From Anseranas semipalmata (lineage: Eukaryota > Chordata > Aves > Anseriformes > Anseranatidae), in NCBI GenBank assembly GCA_013399115.1, contig VXAA01001416.1, positions 296,016 through 360,015 of the forward strand: a DNA stretch of 64,000 nucleotides. Direction: 5' to 3'. The position numbers and the translations under genes were made by a program. This document shows positions 14,011 to 25,950 of the stretch, in pieces (the first letter of the stretch is position 1; every line of letters starts with the position of its first letter). The notes beneath the pieces were generated by a model, which did no database searches, had not been told where the DNA came from, and worked only from the letters and a program-made list of their open reading frames with translations.

Positions 14011-14311
14011 CTGATTTCTGCTCTAGGACTCCAGACTTCTCTCCTCTGCTTTTTAACCAAACTTCCACCACAGGCTCAAGAAGCTTTTCAAGTTGAGATT
14101 TATTCCATCAAAACATTGCTATTCAAGGTTTCAGTTTAGCAAATCTGGCATTTGCTGAAGCTAAAAGTATTCGGACTGCTCTTAATTATGGTTAATTTGG
14201 TTAAAGAGGTGGTATTATTTGATACTGTGATAACATAAATAGCTCCTAAAACATCAAATGATATACAAGAAAGTTTGTACGAGATTGTCTGTTTCCCCCT
14301 TTATAATCTAA

Positions 14312-14398
14312 GTATTAATTCCATTTCGTAGATGAACAACATAGAATTGCTGAAATTCATGCATAAAACCTATGGCAGAAAGGAAGATGAATCCAAGC
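14312..14398 (-). mobile_element. MIR-like SINE relic, reverse orientation
   Basis: The order 'ttccatttcgtagatgaaca' then 'tatggcagaaaggaag' then 'atgaatcc' follows the reverse-complement MIR pattern (CCATTTTACAGATGAGGAAAC, then GTGGCAGAGC, then GGATTCGAACCC), with heavy divergence. Evidence is motif order only. Confidence 0.4.
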
Positions 14399-17063
14399 AT
14401 AAGTACAGAATTAGTCCCTGAGTCACATTTAGAAAACTGAAAAACAGCCCAAAGGAAGTGGACAATCAGAAAGTTATGAAAGCTAAACAGTAAAGCAAAA
14501 AAAATTCAATGGAAACTGAGGAATACAGAGCTAAACAGAAACGTTATTTAATCATATCACAGGAGGGATGCAGATGAACCAGATGCACTACTAGACTGTC
14601 TCAGAATGAAAACAAAAATACACAAAAAAAACATTCAAACAGCTCTCATTTTCCTGAAGTGACAATTATCTTTTACATTTACTCGCTCAAGCATTTCAGC
14701 CAGAAGAATCCAGTTATGAAGAAAAATTATATTGGCTAGCAGAAATAATTCATTTAATAATTCAAAATTTGTTTTGTTTTGCTCTTTTTACTCATCTAAA
14801 TAGACAGTTTTAAAAGTTATCCAGCAGCCAAGCCACTTTTTCTGCCAATACTACAAACTTAGAGATCCACTTCTGAATTATTCAACTCACAAGATGACTA
14901 TAATTTTCTGTTAGAACTGATCTGCTGATGAGCCTGCAGTGAGATTTCAGACACAGCAGACGTATCTTGCTCATCTCAGGCTTGTTCTCTGAAATATTTT
15001 TTTATAACAATCTGCATACGATGCCCTGAATTCTTGCATCTCTCTTCAATTGGAGTTTCTAATTTGGCTAACTTTTGCACAAAAAGAATAATCAGCAGAA
15101 ATGAAAACACACCCAAAAATGATAAAGAAAACACCCACAAATTAAATCCTGCTGCAAATAGGACATAAGTAGCCATGTTAGTGCTCATTGCCATTTCTGA
15201 ATTTTATGGTAAAACAAAACCACAATGCTGTTTAAAAGGGATAAACATCACACGCTTCCACAAACGTATTCCACGTGCGTGGAATAACTGCATACTTACT
15301 TGGGCCTGTAAACAAAGCCATAAAGCAGACAGCTTTCATCCTGCCTAAGTGAAAAGATAATTTGATACTAGAAAATAATCTCTACCAAAACTTTCTGCAA
15401 ATCAAATTCTCCATAAAGTTATATTTTTACATGTACTCCACAGCAAAATTCAGTTTGCACATTTTACAGCAAATATACCTTTTATTATGCTGAATTATTC
15501 CAAATGAGTTAATTCAGGCTTCAGCATTAATGTTTTCTCCCCCACCCTGCAACAATTTCATCCTCAATCTCTGTGAACTCCATTACATAAAATCTCATTC
15601 TTCTAATGGGCTGGCATTTATTTTTCATTACAACATCCCATCTAGATTTTACTCCACACAAGCCAGCATGCCTGTTTATGAAATCTTCAGGTTTAAGAGA
15701 GGAAGCCTTTCCAGTAATATAGCAATAACAGTCACTATCTTCTTCACCTCACAACACTGCACAGAATATTAGAACTGCAAGTAAGAATTTTGATAAGGTG
15801 GCAAAATTAAAATAAACAAAAAGCAAAAGCAAAATTCTTACTACTGCTTATAATTATTAGAAAACGCAAAAAATTACACAAGAGGCACTATATATGTATA
15901 GCCTGGAAAATCACTGTTTCTGTTCTCCAGAAAATAAACAAAGTAGAGTGTTACGGAAAAAGAAAATCCAAAAGAAGGAAAGCTTACTTTGAAGTAACCA
16001 ACCACATTATTTAAAAAAATTCAAAAGCCCAAATATCTGTAAGCCCAAGTTTAGAAGTTTGCAAGACTTAAATTTCCTAGGAAAGCAGAAGACTCTTAAA
16101 CATCAGAAAGCATAGAAAAGCTTCAGAATAAAGAGGTCTCCCAGGCTAAAAGGTGTACAACAGGAGAAACAAAGTTTGTTGAAACATTTTGCTGTTTGGT
16201 AAATTCGTACCATACACCTGTTGCAGTATCCTGCATTCTCAAAGCTGAATTAGAAGAAAATTTGATAGTTGCTATCAGGGCATTTCTAAATCCAGAAAAC
16301 TAGGAACTCCTAAGATGTTTTTGCTTCACAGTGAAGAATAGAAAGATTCCAGTAACATTGCAGTGTGTTATGGAATGTCTACATTCTGCACAGTTTTTTG
16401 TTTTAATTGTTCGTAAACAACCCTTCATAGAATGGTTGTTCCCCCACTCCAAGCATATCCGGGAGATGCAGAATCTGATCAGCTCAGCTTTTACTTTTAA
16501 GCTCTTTCAGCTGATACCAATCTACCTCCAAAGTGGCAGATCATGGCTAGATCAACTGCAAGTTATCAAGAGCAAAATAATAATAAGGGCATAAAATCAG
16601 GGGAAAGATGAGATATTAAGGTTTTTTTGTACAAGACATTTACATGGGGAGCAGTAATTACCTACAAAAAAAGTGCATGCAACCATGTTTGTTACCTTAA
16701 ACAAGGTATTTGGACTTATTTTTACCTATGGAACTGATCACTTATTTAAATCCATGTTTCTTTAAAGCTCAAGTCCTTTTGTTGGATAGGGTCTTTGATC
16801 TTCACCTGTACAAACCATAAGGAATCTTTATATTACCTTTGGTCCTTTTCCTTAACATGGGAGATGAGCCAATATTTCGCCAATATAAATACAGATATCT
16901 ACACTTTGCTTGTGGGATGAGAAAGGTAGTTCTGTTTTCTGCCCAACTTTAACTACAAGAGCATTGATCTCCTAATATAGGCTTTGAATACATTTATATT
17001 TATAAGAAACAAATATAGGAGAATATTAACGAAGGGTATTTTTTGTTTTGTTGTTTACTTGTT
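14399..17063. other. AT-rich unique sequence, no firm gene
   Basis: Nothing recognised apart from the hairpin at 15267. A minus-strand frame at 14976-15194 would encode a hydrophobic, possibly membrane-spanning segment (VFSLSFLGVFSFLLIILF). T-rich DNA gives such stretches by chance, so it is not called. Confidence 0.4.
15267..15286. repeat. Perfect inverted repeat around a CACGTG E-box
   Basis: TATTCCACGTGCGTGGAATA has a 9-base arm, a 2-base centre (TG) and the exact reverse-complement arm. The left arm plus centre creates CACGTG, the canonical bHLH E-box. It could be a protein-binding site or a chance palindrome. Confidence 0.6.
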
Positions 17064-17304
17064 TTAATTCTGAACCTGATCTTGCTGTTGTTCGACAGCT
17101 GAACAGTTACCAACATTCACAATCCAAACCTTGGCATGAGCAAAGTCAATAGCAAGACTCCAGGTGGTTTCAGGGGGATCAGGATTTGGTGCCTTAAGAC
17201 AACTGGCCTCTTTCTCCACATCCCCCGTGCGAACTGCATGCAAACTGGAGCTTAACAGCAGGTTGTAACACAATTCGCGTATAGTAAAGGTTCCTCGGAA
17301 GGAG
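17064..17304 (-). CDS. Candidate exon (possibly terminal), gene unknown
   Basis: On the minus strand a fair acceptor (ccatattgcag) ends at 17305. From 17304 a single frame stays open for about 79 codons down to a TAA at 17064-17066. The peptide begins SFRGTFTIRELCYNLLLSSS and later has PPETTWSLAIDFAHAKVW; it is mixed in composition and not low-complexity. One base precedes the first full codon, so the preceding exon would end in phase 2. Internal donors at GTTG/gtaact or CAG/gttcag are possible, so it may be internal instead of terminal. I recognise no family, no polyadenylation signal lies close after the stop, and a chance frame is possible. Confidence 0.3.
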
Positions 17305-17491
17305 CTGCAATATGGAGTAATTAAAACTTTACAGGGATGGTAATTATTTTCACATCACAACCTACAGAATTACACCAAGATTTGCCTTCTTAACCCTAAA
17401 TAAGCAGTTCTCTGAGAATATGAAAAGCCACATTGGAGCTAAAGGCACAGTCTTACTAAATGTGTTCAATGTGGAAATATTTTGTAATGTG

Positions 17492-17519
17492 TAATATCTA
17501 CCAGTTTTGGTAGATATTA
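17492..17519. repeat. Perfect 12-bp stem hairpin
   Basis: The arms TAATATCTACCA and TGGTAGATATTA are exact reverse complements separated by the 4-base loop GTTT. No flanking terminal-repeat structure or target duplication was seen, so a MITE is not supported. Confidence 0.65.
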
Positions 17520-18409
17520 TTCTCTCAAGTGCATTTGCTATCAAATATAGCATATAACATTCTTATACAATTTTGGCAAGTATTCAAAGGACTTCATGTT
17601 GGGAAGAGAGGACTAGAAGAGCCAAGCAAAGAAGCAAGAAAAGAACTGTGTAGATACTAGGAGAGGTTTCCTTGCCAGTTTTTTGGGTTTTTTTGTTTTT
17701 TTTCCTGTTTGTTTGTTTTGGAGGGGGGGGTGGTAGATGGGAGTGAAATTCTTTGCTACAAAACACACAACTTTCATTGATTTTCTGAATTCAAAAAGAT
17801 AAATTCTGCATGCCCTTGGCAATGTTACCAACCTGTAACTACTCTATAGCTAGTGGACTGTTTTAATAGTTTGTTGTAATACCTGGCAAGAGAACAAATT
17901 GTTCTCATGGGACATTTGGTAAGGGGTTACAGGATCAGAAAATAAACTAAGCTCCACAAGTTGCTGAACAAGCTTTCCCCACCTTTCCCAAGGAAGGATA
18001 AATACAGAGAGTACGGAATAGCCAATTATACAAAGGATCTTGCCACAACTAGTACGGTTATCAGAGTTTTAACTTAAATAACTGAAGCAAATGAAAAAAT
18101 ATCAGATAGATACATACATGCATAGCTCTGGATGTCTGCTCAAAATGGAATTTCACCTAAGCATCCTGATTGAGCTCTTTAAGGGTCAGCTTCTGAGAAG
18201 CATACCCTGGCTTTCAGCACACCCTTTAGGACTCTGCAGAAAAACATCCACCAGCTTCAAGAGGTTGGAGACACCAGGACCAGTTCCACTGCACGCAGAG
18301 TAACATGAAGAGCACTGAAATCAGGAAGCTTATCATGTGGAATAAATCCAAGTACTTACCATCACTTCTGAGCGTTCATTCCCCATTAGCCACACGCTGA
18401 AAATGAAGA
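17520..18409. other. AT-rich sequence with short T/G runs, no gene seen
   Basis: Contains a T-rich and G-run patch (17680-17735) but nothing recognisable. Confidence 0.45.
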
Positions 18410-18910
18410 ATTTCGAGGGCAGCAGCAAAGGCCAGCTCAGCTGAGGCAGCACAGGCAGGAGCTGTGGGTCCCGTTGGAACGAGCTCCTGAGCCCCCAGGG
18501 CGGGGCAGTGCCAGGTGAGGCTGGTCAGGGCCAACGAGGCTAATTAGTGCCATCTGGCCACCCCGCCCAGCCAGGTGTGCACCCCCACCTCACACAGGAG
18601 GTGCTGCAGAGGGGTGTCACTGTCAGGGGACTTCCAGGGGGTGCAGAGGCTCCAAACAGGGGAAGGGACATGGCATGGGAGATTTGGGGCAGGTGGGGGG
18701 TTCAGGCTTCCCGTGAGGGGGGTCTGAGGATGACAGAGGGTGTTTGGGCACCCTGAGGAACCCCACAGGCTGGGCAGGCCGGAGGCAAAGGCTCCCAGCT
18801 GCAGCCAATGAGCCCCACGGGGCACAGAGCAGTGGGAGGGCAGAGCCCTTGGCCAGCCAGGTCCCCAAGAGGGGTCATGGGGTCGCTGCCGTAAGGGCAC
18901 GTTTTTTGTC
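18410..18910. other. 500-bp GC-rich block of unknown nature
   Basis: A sharply bounded GC-rich segment, CpG-poor relative to its GC content and rich in CTG/CAG and CCC/GGG. Both strands have open frames (minus strand 139 codons at 18544-18963), but the peptides are Pro/Gly/Leu/Trp-rich, as expected from GC-rich DNA, and match nothing I know. It has no CR1 motifs, in contrast to the GC-rich block at 28.3 kb. It may be an unrecognised repeat or a GC-rich insertion. Confidence 0.45.
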
Positions 18911-20183
18911 AGAGAACCAGGCTGAACCACTGAGTTTAAGATGCTAATTTCAAAATTTGCCATCCAGCTTTGTCTTCCCGCTTCAAATATACTCCCAGAT
19001 TAACCTTTCCAGGTTTCAGATATACTGAAACACTCAATTTTGGCTTTTTTGTTTGTTTGTTTTTATAAGTTGCTTTTACTAGGTAATAAAAACACTAATG
19101 TGTTGAGGAACATTCACATGTTACATTTGAGGAATGCTTACTCAAAACACTGTCCTGCCAGGTTTTCCTCTGGCAACCTGGTTTTTTTTATTTGTTTTTT
19201 AAGCTACATTTTAGGCCAGTGCCATTTTTCACCCAATCCTTTCACAGACAGATTGTCTCTAACAAGTCAGTGAATTTGAAGGAATATTTAACCTTAGAAA
19301 TGACCAAACGAATCTGTCTGACAAAGACCAGGACACCAAAATGTCACACCCTTTGGAAAGGATTACAACCCTTAACAAAGGGTTAAATTTTTGATGACTG
19401 TTGCGTTTAATTTTATTTGCAATTGTGTACTACTCAGAGTGACATATTGGCATGGCAGCAGTTGCTGTAGATTGACATACTTAAAAACTAGGAACAGAAA
19501 AAAATCAAGAATGCTTCGATATTTGCAAAAGTAAAAAAAAAAAAAAAAACCAACAGGCTTCATTACTGTGAAATGGAGTAACACTTTGGAAACCCCCAAC
19601 TGCACATCTCACCCAAATAAAACTTATTCATGCTAGTAGGAAGAATGTTATAAATTCCCAGTGAAGATAGCTTTTTCAAAAACATTTAAGTACAAATAAA
19701 TGTTGCATGTCTTGGATTTTCAAACATTAAAACACAGTATGTTCATTAAAAAACATCTGTTCTTATTATAACGCATTATAACAACTTTTATGGGAAACAT
19801 TCTATATGTTTTTTAATTGTTAGCAGATGTAGCATGCTTAGAAATATTTCTTCAAGTACATAATTTCTGCAGAGGTGACTAATTAATTATTGTGTCTAGT
19901 TGCACTCTTTAACCAAGGCAGCACAAGCACCTACAGAAGGGAATTTGCTGCCACACAGCTTCAGCATACATTGTGCAACCACACGCAAAACCCACAGAAT
20001 TCAGCCTAAGCAGACATTCGAGCTGCTTTAACTTCTTGAAAAGCTTCCTTTAAACCTAACTAAAAATAAATCCAAACTTTGCTATCTGAACATTCGTTTT
20101 AACTTTTACTGTCACTTAACTTTTGCCTTTTGATGTCTGTATTAGACTGGGATATTCTGGGCTGCTGATTCAGAATTACTAAC
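18911..20183. other. AT-rich sequence, no gene seen
   Basis: Includes a poly(A) run near 19533-19549. No exon or repeat family recognised. Confidence 0.45.
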
Positions 20184-20318
20184 CTGAGCAGTCATCTCTC
20201 CCAGTGGAACCACCGCGAAGAAAACGTGCCCGTTTCAGTCCAGCATCATCTGGAAACACGCTCCCTCGGACCTGGACTGCAGGTTGGCTGTACAAGCAGT
20301 AAATCATACACGCTAGAT
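20184..20318 (-). CDS. Candidate 135-bp exon, gene unknown
   Basis: On the minus strand a pyrimidine-rich acceptor (ccttcttgtttggcttcag) precedes 20318 and a donor CTCAG/gttagt follows 20184. The enclosed frame is open for 44 codons with two leading bases and one trailing base, a symmetrical phase 1-1 exon. The peptide includes QPAVQVRGSVFPDDAGLKRA and ends RDDCS. CpG sites are frequent although the flanks are CpG-poor, which favours constraint. An alternative acceptor further upstream (cgctcctcag) would give a larger exon. The plus strand is also open here, with PPRRKRARFSP from about 20204, so strand is uncertain. No family recognised. Confidence 0.3.
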
Positions 20319-23300
20319 CTGAAGCCAAACAAGAAGGCCACCTAACACGTACAGCTGGACCTTGCCTATTTTGAAAGGCTGGTATTTGTGGAAGAGGGAT
20401 GAGAGCCTGAAGACAAGACTGAGGAGCGAAAGAACGAGAGGAGGGAACAGTCCCAACAAATGCCATGGCCAGAACTTAAAGGTTTCCCAGTATGACACGG
20501 ATAGTGGAAAGGTGGTTTTGCACGTACTTATTGATTGTTCTTCACTTTCTTTTCTGTGCATCTTTTGCACTTTGACAATGATTAAAATGCAACTGCTTTA
20601 TGAAGTCTTTTGCAAAGTCTGTGTGCCCTGAGTTTCTGGCTTTGCAAGATAGTGATGATCTAGAGGGTCCACAGCTCCTGGAGAACACTGGGGAGCATGA
20701 GAAAGAACTAGTTTCAGATTTCAGAAATTTGGGCTGAGTACTTATTTCAGAAAAGAAGGCTAGTCGGAAGGCAGAAACCTTAGCATTATACCTCAGAGCA
20801 CACAGTTCGAGATATAGTTGATTTCTTTCTACGGCAAATTGGTCTCAGTAGTAAAGGCTGGCTATAGTTCTGCAGCTGAGGGAACACACATCCACGAGGT
20901 TGCTGACGTTGCCTATGACAAACTACAGAACAGATCTGGTCCTTGTGGACAATCAGCTATATCTCAGCTTAAGTGACAAACCCCTATGTACAGCAGTTGC
21001 AGACAAGTGAAAGAAAATCGATTTATTTTCCTTCTCGGGCATCACCAGAACAGCTGTTCAATGAGTTCTGGTCTATACTTCTACAAGCCCAAAAGCATAA
21101 TTACTTTTGCAGAAGTTTTCTTGCATCGATGAAGATGGACAAAAAATAACAAAAACAATGCAACTCTTGCATCCTAGCCTGAGTTTTCAGATACCGGATT
21201 CATCAAGTGACACTTTCAGCAGTAAATAGACTTGACATTTAGTTGCTGAAGTAAAGTAAATACAGGACCCAATAGTATCATTTTCATGGAGTAGAACTAC
21301 ACTTTAGAGTATATATCAAAAGTGAAATTCATTTAACTAAACAGAAAAGAATAATTTAAAACTGACAAGGGATATGAAAAAAGTTGATATAAAACATTTC
21401 AAAGATTCTTTACTGGGTATCCCTGAGGACTAAAACTGTGAGACCATCAAAGAGCATTATCATCTACCTACAGAGACTCTTTGTGTAAGACATTAAAGTT
21501 ACGCTGTGAGACTTCACTGCCCATTAGAATCATTTTGATATTCTTACGTTGTTTCCCCTATCATACTTTCCCCTTTGTACTTGCTCATTAAGTCCCAATA
21601 CTTGTTTATGAAAAACATGTCAAGCCAACGACAAACCTGGAGTTCAAATTTAGACAATGCATATGATCAAGGAAAAAAAACTCATTGAATTCTCTCTCCT
21701 GGTGTGAACTCATTACTGTGTATTTACATAATGTTGTTTTGAAAGCCAGTGAAACGACACTCTGTTATTGAACCTCAATGGTTTTTCTACATAAAATCCA
21801 GCAATTACCCTTACTGGGTACTTGATTTACCTGCTAAGTGAGACGATGTAAGCCCGATCAGTATGATAAAACTTTCAATGTCTTCATAAAGGTCTTTGCC
21901 TCCATTTTTTAAATGCTTTTTTGATAGCAGAAGCATCTCATTCATAACTCACTCAAAGACTTCTATTTTTTTTATATTCAAATATATGAGTTTTCTTGCA
22001 ATTTCACAGCTGTTAAGCTTCAAGTTATTCAGAGCCTCATGTCACAGTTCATCTCCCCTCTAGAACCTATGACATAAAGTGTAGATTTGAAGTTTACTTT
22101 CTTTGATGCAAGTAATGATTCCCCAGTAAACGAGCAGAATTCATTATGTGGCTTTATTCCACAGAGAAACACCTTTTGAAAGAATTTCCATTCCAGACAT
22201 TTGAACCAACTTGCAATCAAGTATTTAGTGCTTTACACAAAATGCAATGAATCCTAAAATACATTTCCCAGAGAAGGTAATGGCGTGTATCTCGGTAGAC
22301 AGTACAACGCAATGCAAAAAGCCCCACGCCAGCCTCAGCCTCCCTCTTCCCACACATCTGCCCATTCCCCCTCTGGAGCTGCCCCATGGCACTTCACTGC
22401 TGGCCTAATTCTGGAGCTCGCAGAGTGCCACTGGGGGATTCAGTGCCTGCGAAGAAGCCAGACCAAAGGGGAGATGAGAGGCAGGCTCTGATTTCTATCA
22501 TAAAGAAGCACCTGAATCTAGGTGATTCCTGTAGGGAACATCAGATGAATATTTTCATAAGCCAAGTCTGCAGGAAGTCAGAACACAAGCTGATTAAACC
22601 AGTTCATGTTGTTGGGTAGAGTGGAAAGTTTATCCATTTTTCCCCAGCAGTGGTCTAACAAAAGATATTGCTTCCACACGCCAAACCTTACCCACCATCC
22701 TTAAACCACTATGGCTACAAAGCTCTACTTCTAAAAAACATATTCAGCAATAATAAATATATTTTCAAATCTATTTATACTTCTAGAGTCATTCAGCAAG
22801 TACCATAATTTTCACATATTCCAACAAATCCTGGCAAATATCTCAGTTAAAAAAAAAATCTAATCCAAACAGTGTTTATTCCAGAACTAGCCTGCTAATC
22901 AAAACAATCCTGTTTAAAGCCACAGCTTCTAAAATCATTTTAGAAACTGCTTTAGCTGTTACAATATCCTTAGTTGCATCTAACAAGTGCAAGCATAATG
23001 AAATTGTCTGAAGATACAAAGCACGTCTTTATTCCTATTCCCACTAGAAAATAAAAACAAAATTTCACTAGGAAAAAGAATCTGCTTCTTTGTCCTTGTT
23101 ATATCTGCATGTATTCTATTAAGACAATAAATCTGGAGCTGTCACTAAGCTATTCTTCAACTGAGTAAGTCTTTCTGGGCTAAACCTACAAAGAAATGAA
23201 CCTACGTTCCCCCCTCTTCACTTCTCACTTTCCTTTTTAGATGAACTTTCTAAGCTGAAAATTCTGGGCTAACAACTCAATTTGATTGGCAAATGAAACC

Positions 23301-23504
23301 ACCTGGGACATTTGGGACTTGAACAACAGTTCTTTACAGTTCTGTGGGCTACCTCAAGACTACTCCATTTATTAATATATAACATATTTGTATATACTTT
23401 ATATATAACACACAGAAAAGAGAATTTGGTGGTTATTTTCACTTTGTCTTCTTGCAGAAATGCTTTCACCCAGTTTGTGTTCAATTCACAGTGTAGTCTA
23501 CATG
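20319..23504. other. AT-rich unique sequence, no gene seen
   Basis: About 3 kb without recognisable exon or repeat. A C-rich patch at 22320-22400 is minor. Confidence 0.45.
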
Positions 23505-23595
23505 CATCCTGTGTTAACATGGGAAAGTCATTTTATTGTCCTTTCATTCATCTCCTCATCTCAGAAATAGGGATATAATTATCTACAGTGGAGTC
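23505..23595 (+). mobile_element. MIR-like SINE relic
   Basis: 'catgggaaagtcattttatt' followed by 'tctcctcatctcagaaatag' and 'ggatataattatctac' follows the MIR order GGCAAGTCACTT, CCTCATCTGTAAAATGGGGATAATAATACC. It is one of the better MIR matches in the window but is still diverged. Confidence 0.5.
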
Positions 23596-24517
23596 CTAAT
23601 CTTGGCTGGGGCAATAAGAATCGATTATTAACCCAGTGTCAGATTCAGATTTAAAAAATAAAAAAGAGGAAAAATAAATTTAAAAGAGACACGGGAGTAG
23701 GCTTTAACATGTACTTATGTCCCCAAAACCCACCTCCTTAAAGGGGATATGTATGTTTATGTTATCCATATGTTTTGGTGATTTGCTGATTTATATACTA
23801 GTCTTCCCTTTGAGATTTTGTAATCATTCCAAAGTGAAACTAAAATCTCTCCTACTTATACATGCACATACATTATATAGCCTTAAATGCTCTAGGAGAA
23901 TGAACTAAGAACACTTGCGTTTGATTTCCTTGTTTGGAATTAGTTTCAACATTTGCAAGCTCTCAGTGGTGTTTCCAGAAAATCCTTCTGATGGCAAGTT
24001 AGATGGTGATCAGATTTCTCAGACTTCACAGGAACAGCTTACCTTTCCTGCTGAATGAATCACTAACAATTTAGCTCATGGGATATACAAATAGAATTAG
24101 GAAGTTGACATATGCAAGATAGAAATTAATGCTCTTAAAAAACCTCTGCTTCATACCCCAAGCAGTGTGTGCACTTCTGCCCCACTGAATTCAAGTATTC
24201 AGCCACTGAATGTCTCTCCCCCACAGTAACTGCTGCTTTTGCTGCAAGGCTGCATCTTGCAGGCAGATTGGTTTCCACCTTTAGAAGTCTAAAGAAGTTG
24301 TAGCCATTTTATTATATGTCAGCTTTTAGAAGGAGAAATTACTTACGTGTAAACATTCACCAGCAAGCCATACAGCAAGCCAGCAGATTAAAATTATATT
24401 CAGTATAATGTCTTACAGCAGGAAAAGAATTAATCCTGTATTCAAAATGATTACAGAGAACTTGAAATACTTTGTTGAGGAAGCCAAGTTTTCAAAAGCC
24501 TTTGCAATCAGCTTTGT

Positions 24518-24545
24518 AACAACAACAACAACAACAAAAAAAAAA
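24518..24545. repeat. (CAA)n plus poly(A)
   Basis: Several CAA units running into a run of A. Confidence 0.9.
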
Positions 24546-24719
24546 GAGCTAGAAAAAGAATTCACACCTGTGCTTCTTAGATGATAGCTGTTCAAAATAA
24601 CTGAATAAACAAAGCTGTGCATGTCAGGTCAGATCACCTACTTTAAACACAATTTCTAAAATAAATTTGGCTCCCATTACGAGGCTCATTAACTGATATG
24701 CGTTATTATCTCATTTAAT

Positions 24720-25867
24720 TCATCATTTATTGTCATTTTCTCTTGCTGGCAGTCTGGGGGCCAGACTATAGAGTTCTCCATACTCACTGGTGTCATTTCC
24801 TTTCTTCCCCTTCCTTCCCTGCTTTTCATCATTTTCTGAAGTTCAGTAGCTCTGATTCTTTTTTTTTTTTTTCTTCCCCTGCACATTGCTGTCAGCTACT
24901 ACAAATCCAGCTCTCTCCAAGATCCTTAGTCTCTACAGGAGTTTCCACATGGTGGGCAGATAGAAGATCAAAAAACTCAGGTTTCAAGCTCACAGGAAGC
25001 TGGGAGAGCCTGGACAGAGCATCCCAGAGCCCAGATTACCACACTCTGCACTCACCAAGCCCTGGCTTTGTGCTGCACTAACTCTCTCCACTTCTGCCAA
25101 ACGCCGACTGTGCGGGCGTCCCACCAGAGCACCAGGCTCACCTTATTCTTTCCTTCCCGTTCTTCCAAATCCACTGCAAAAGATGTAAGCATCCCTTTGA
25201 CCAGCTCCTAAGCTATTTCAGCATGGGCTATCTGCTCCATCTCTCTTGCTGTCACACACCTCCAAGTCACCTTCCGTAACTATTTGCTCACCAGAAGTGG
25301 TTCCTTGTCTGTCAGCCATCTGCTGCCTGCTCCTCTCTCCTGACAAGTTTGTAGCATTTCATAGTTCACATGCTCCACTGTTTTGTTTTGTTTTTTAAAC
25401 TCTTTTGCCCCAGTATCTTATCTACCAACCACTGAATATCACTCTCCCAACAGGATCTGCTGCTTTTGCTGTTAGCATCTTTGTCCCAGTTCCTGTTGTC
25501 CAGCTGGCTCCTCAACTTTAGACATTTGCTCTCTTTTCTGTTTCTCATATTTGTGGCTGAGCAGCTATATTTCTCTTAAACTGACTCCCACAGTCATAAG
25601 CTCCCTTCCAAAACTGCCTCTTCAAATGCAACCCCACCTACCATCCTGCAAAGGATCTTGCAAGTTCCTTCCGGACATGAATTGACTACACGTATCAACT
25701 GTTTCCTCCACCTCCTCTCACCTTCTGTTCCCTTTCTTCTCCCATTTTTTCTTCTACCATACAACACACAAAGATATCTCATCTATTCTCCTCCTCTAAT
25801 CCTTCCACTTGCCCAGTGATTTAAGTTCTTATTTTGGATTTCTCTTCCACCCACTCACACTTTCTTT
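24720..25867. other. Pyrimidine-rich tract, strand-asymmetric
   Basis: For more than 1 kb the plus strand is rich in C and T and poor in G, with many CTCC, TTCC and TCTC words. Frames on the minus strand are correspondingly Arg/Lys/Glu-rich by composition. The tract ends at an old LINE-like tail (25868-25950), so it may be the body of a degraded ancient LINE. Confidence 0.4.
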
Positions 25868-25950
25868 GTCTTTAGGAAGAAAGACTGTTCTGTCTGTACA
25901 GCACAACACAATGCCTGGCCCGTGATTAGATGCCATTACAGCTATCAAAA
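25868..25950 (+). mobile_element. Ancient LINE 3' end (L2/L3/CR1-like)
   Basis: The string 'tctgtctgtacagcacaaca' followed by 'caatgcctggcccgtgatta' and 'gatgccattacagc' follows the conserved tail of ancient amniote LINEs (CTGTACAGCxCCTAGCACAxTGCCTGGxxC, then TAGGxGCTAC). Its position just after the pyrimidine-rich tract fits a degraded element. Family assignment between L2, L3 and an old CR1 is not possible by eye. Confidence 0.45.

Noticed and set aside
14976..15194. Minus-strand hydrophobic frame that looks like a membrane segment
   Set aside because: T-rich DNA produces Phe/Leu/Ile/Val runs. No convincing donor or start, no family resemblance.
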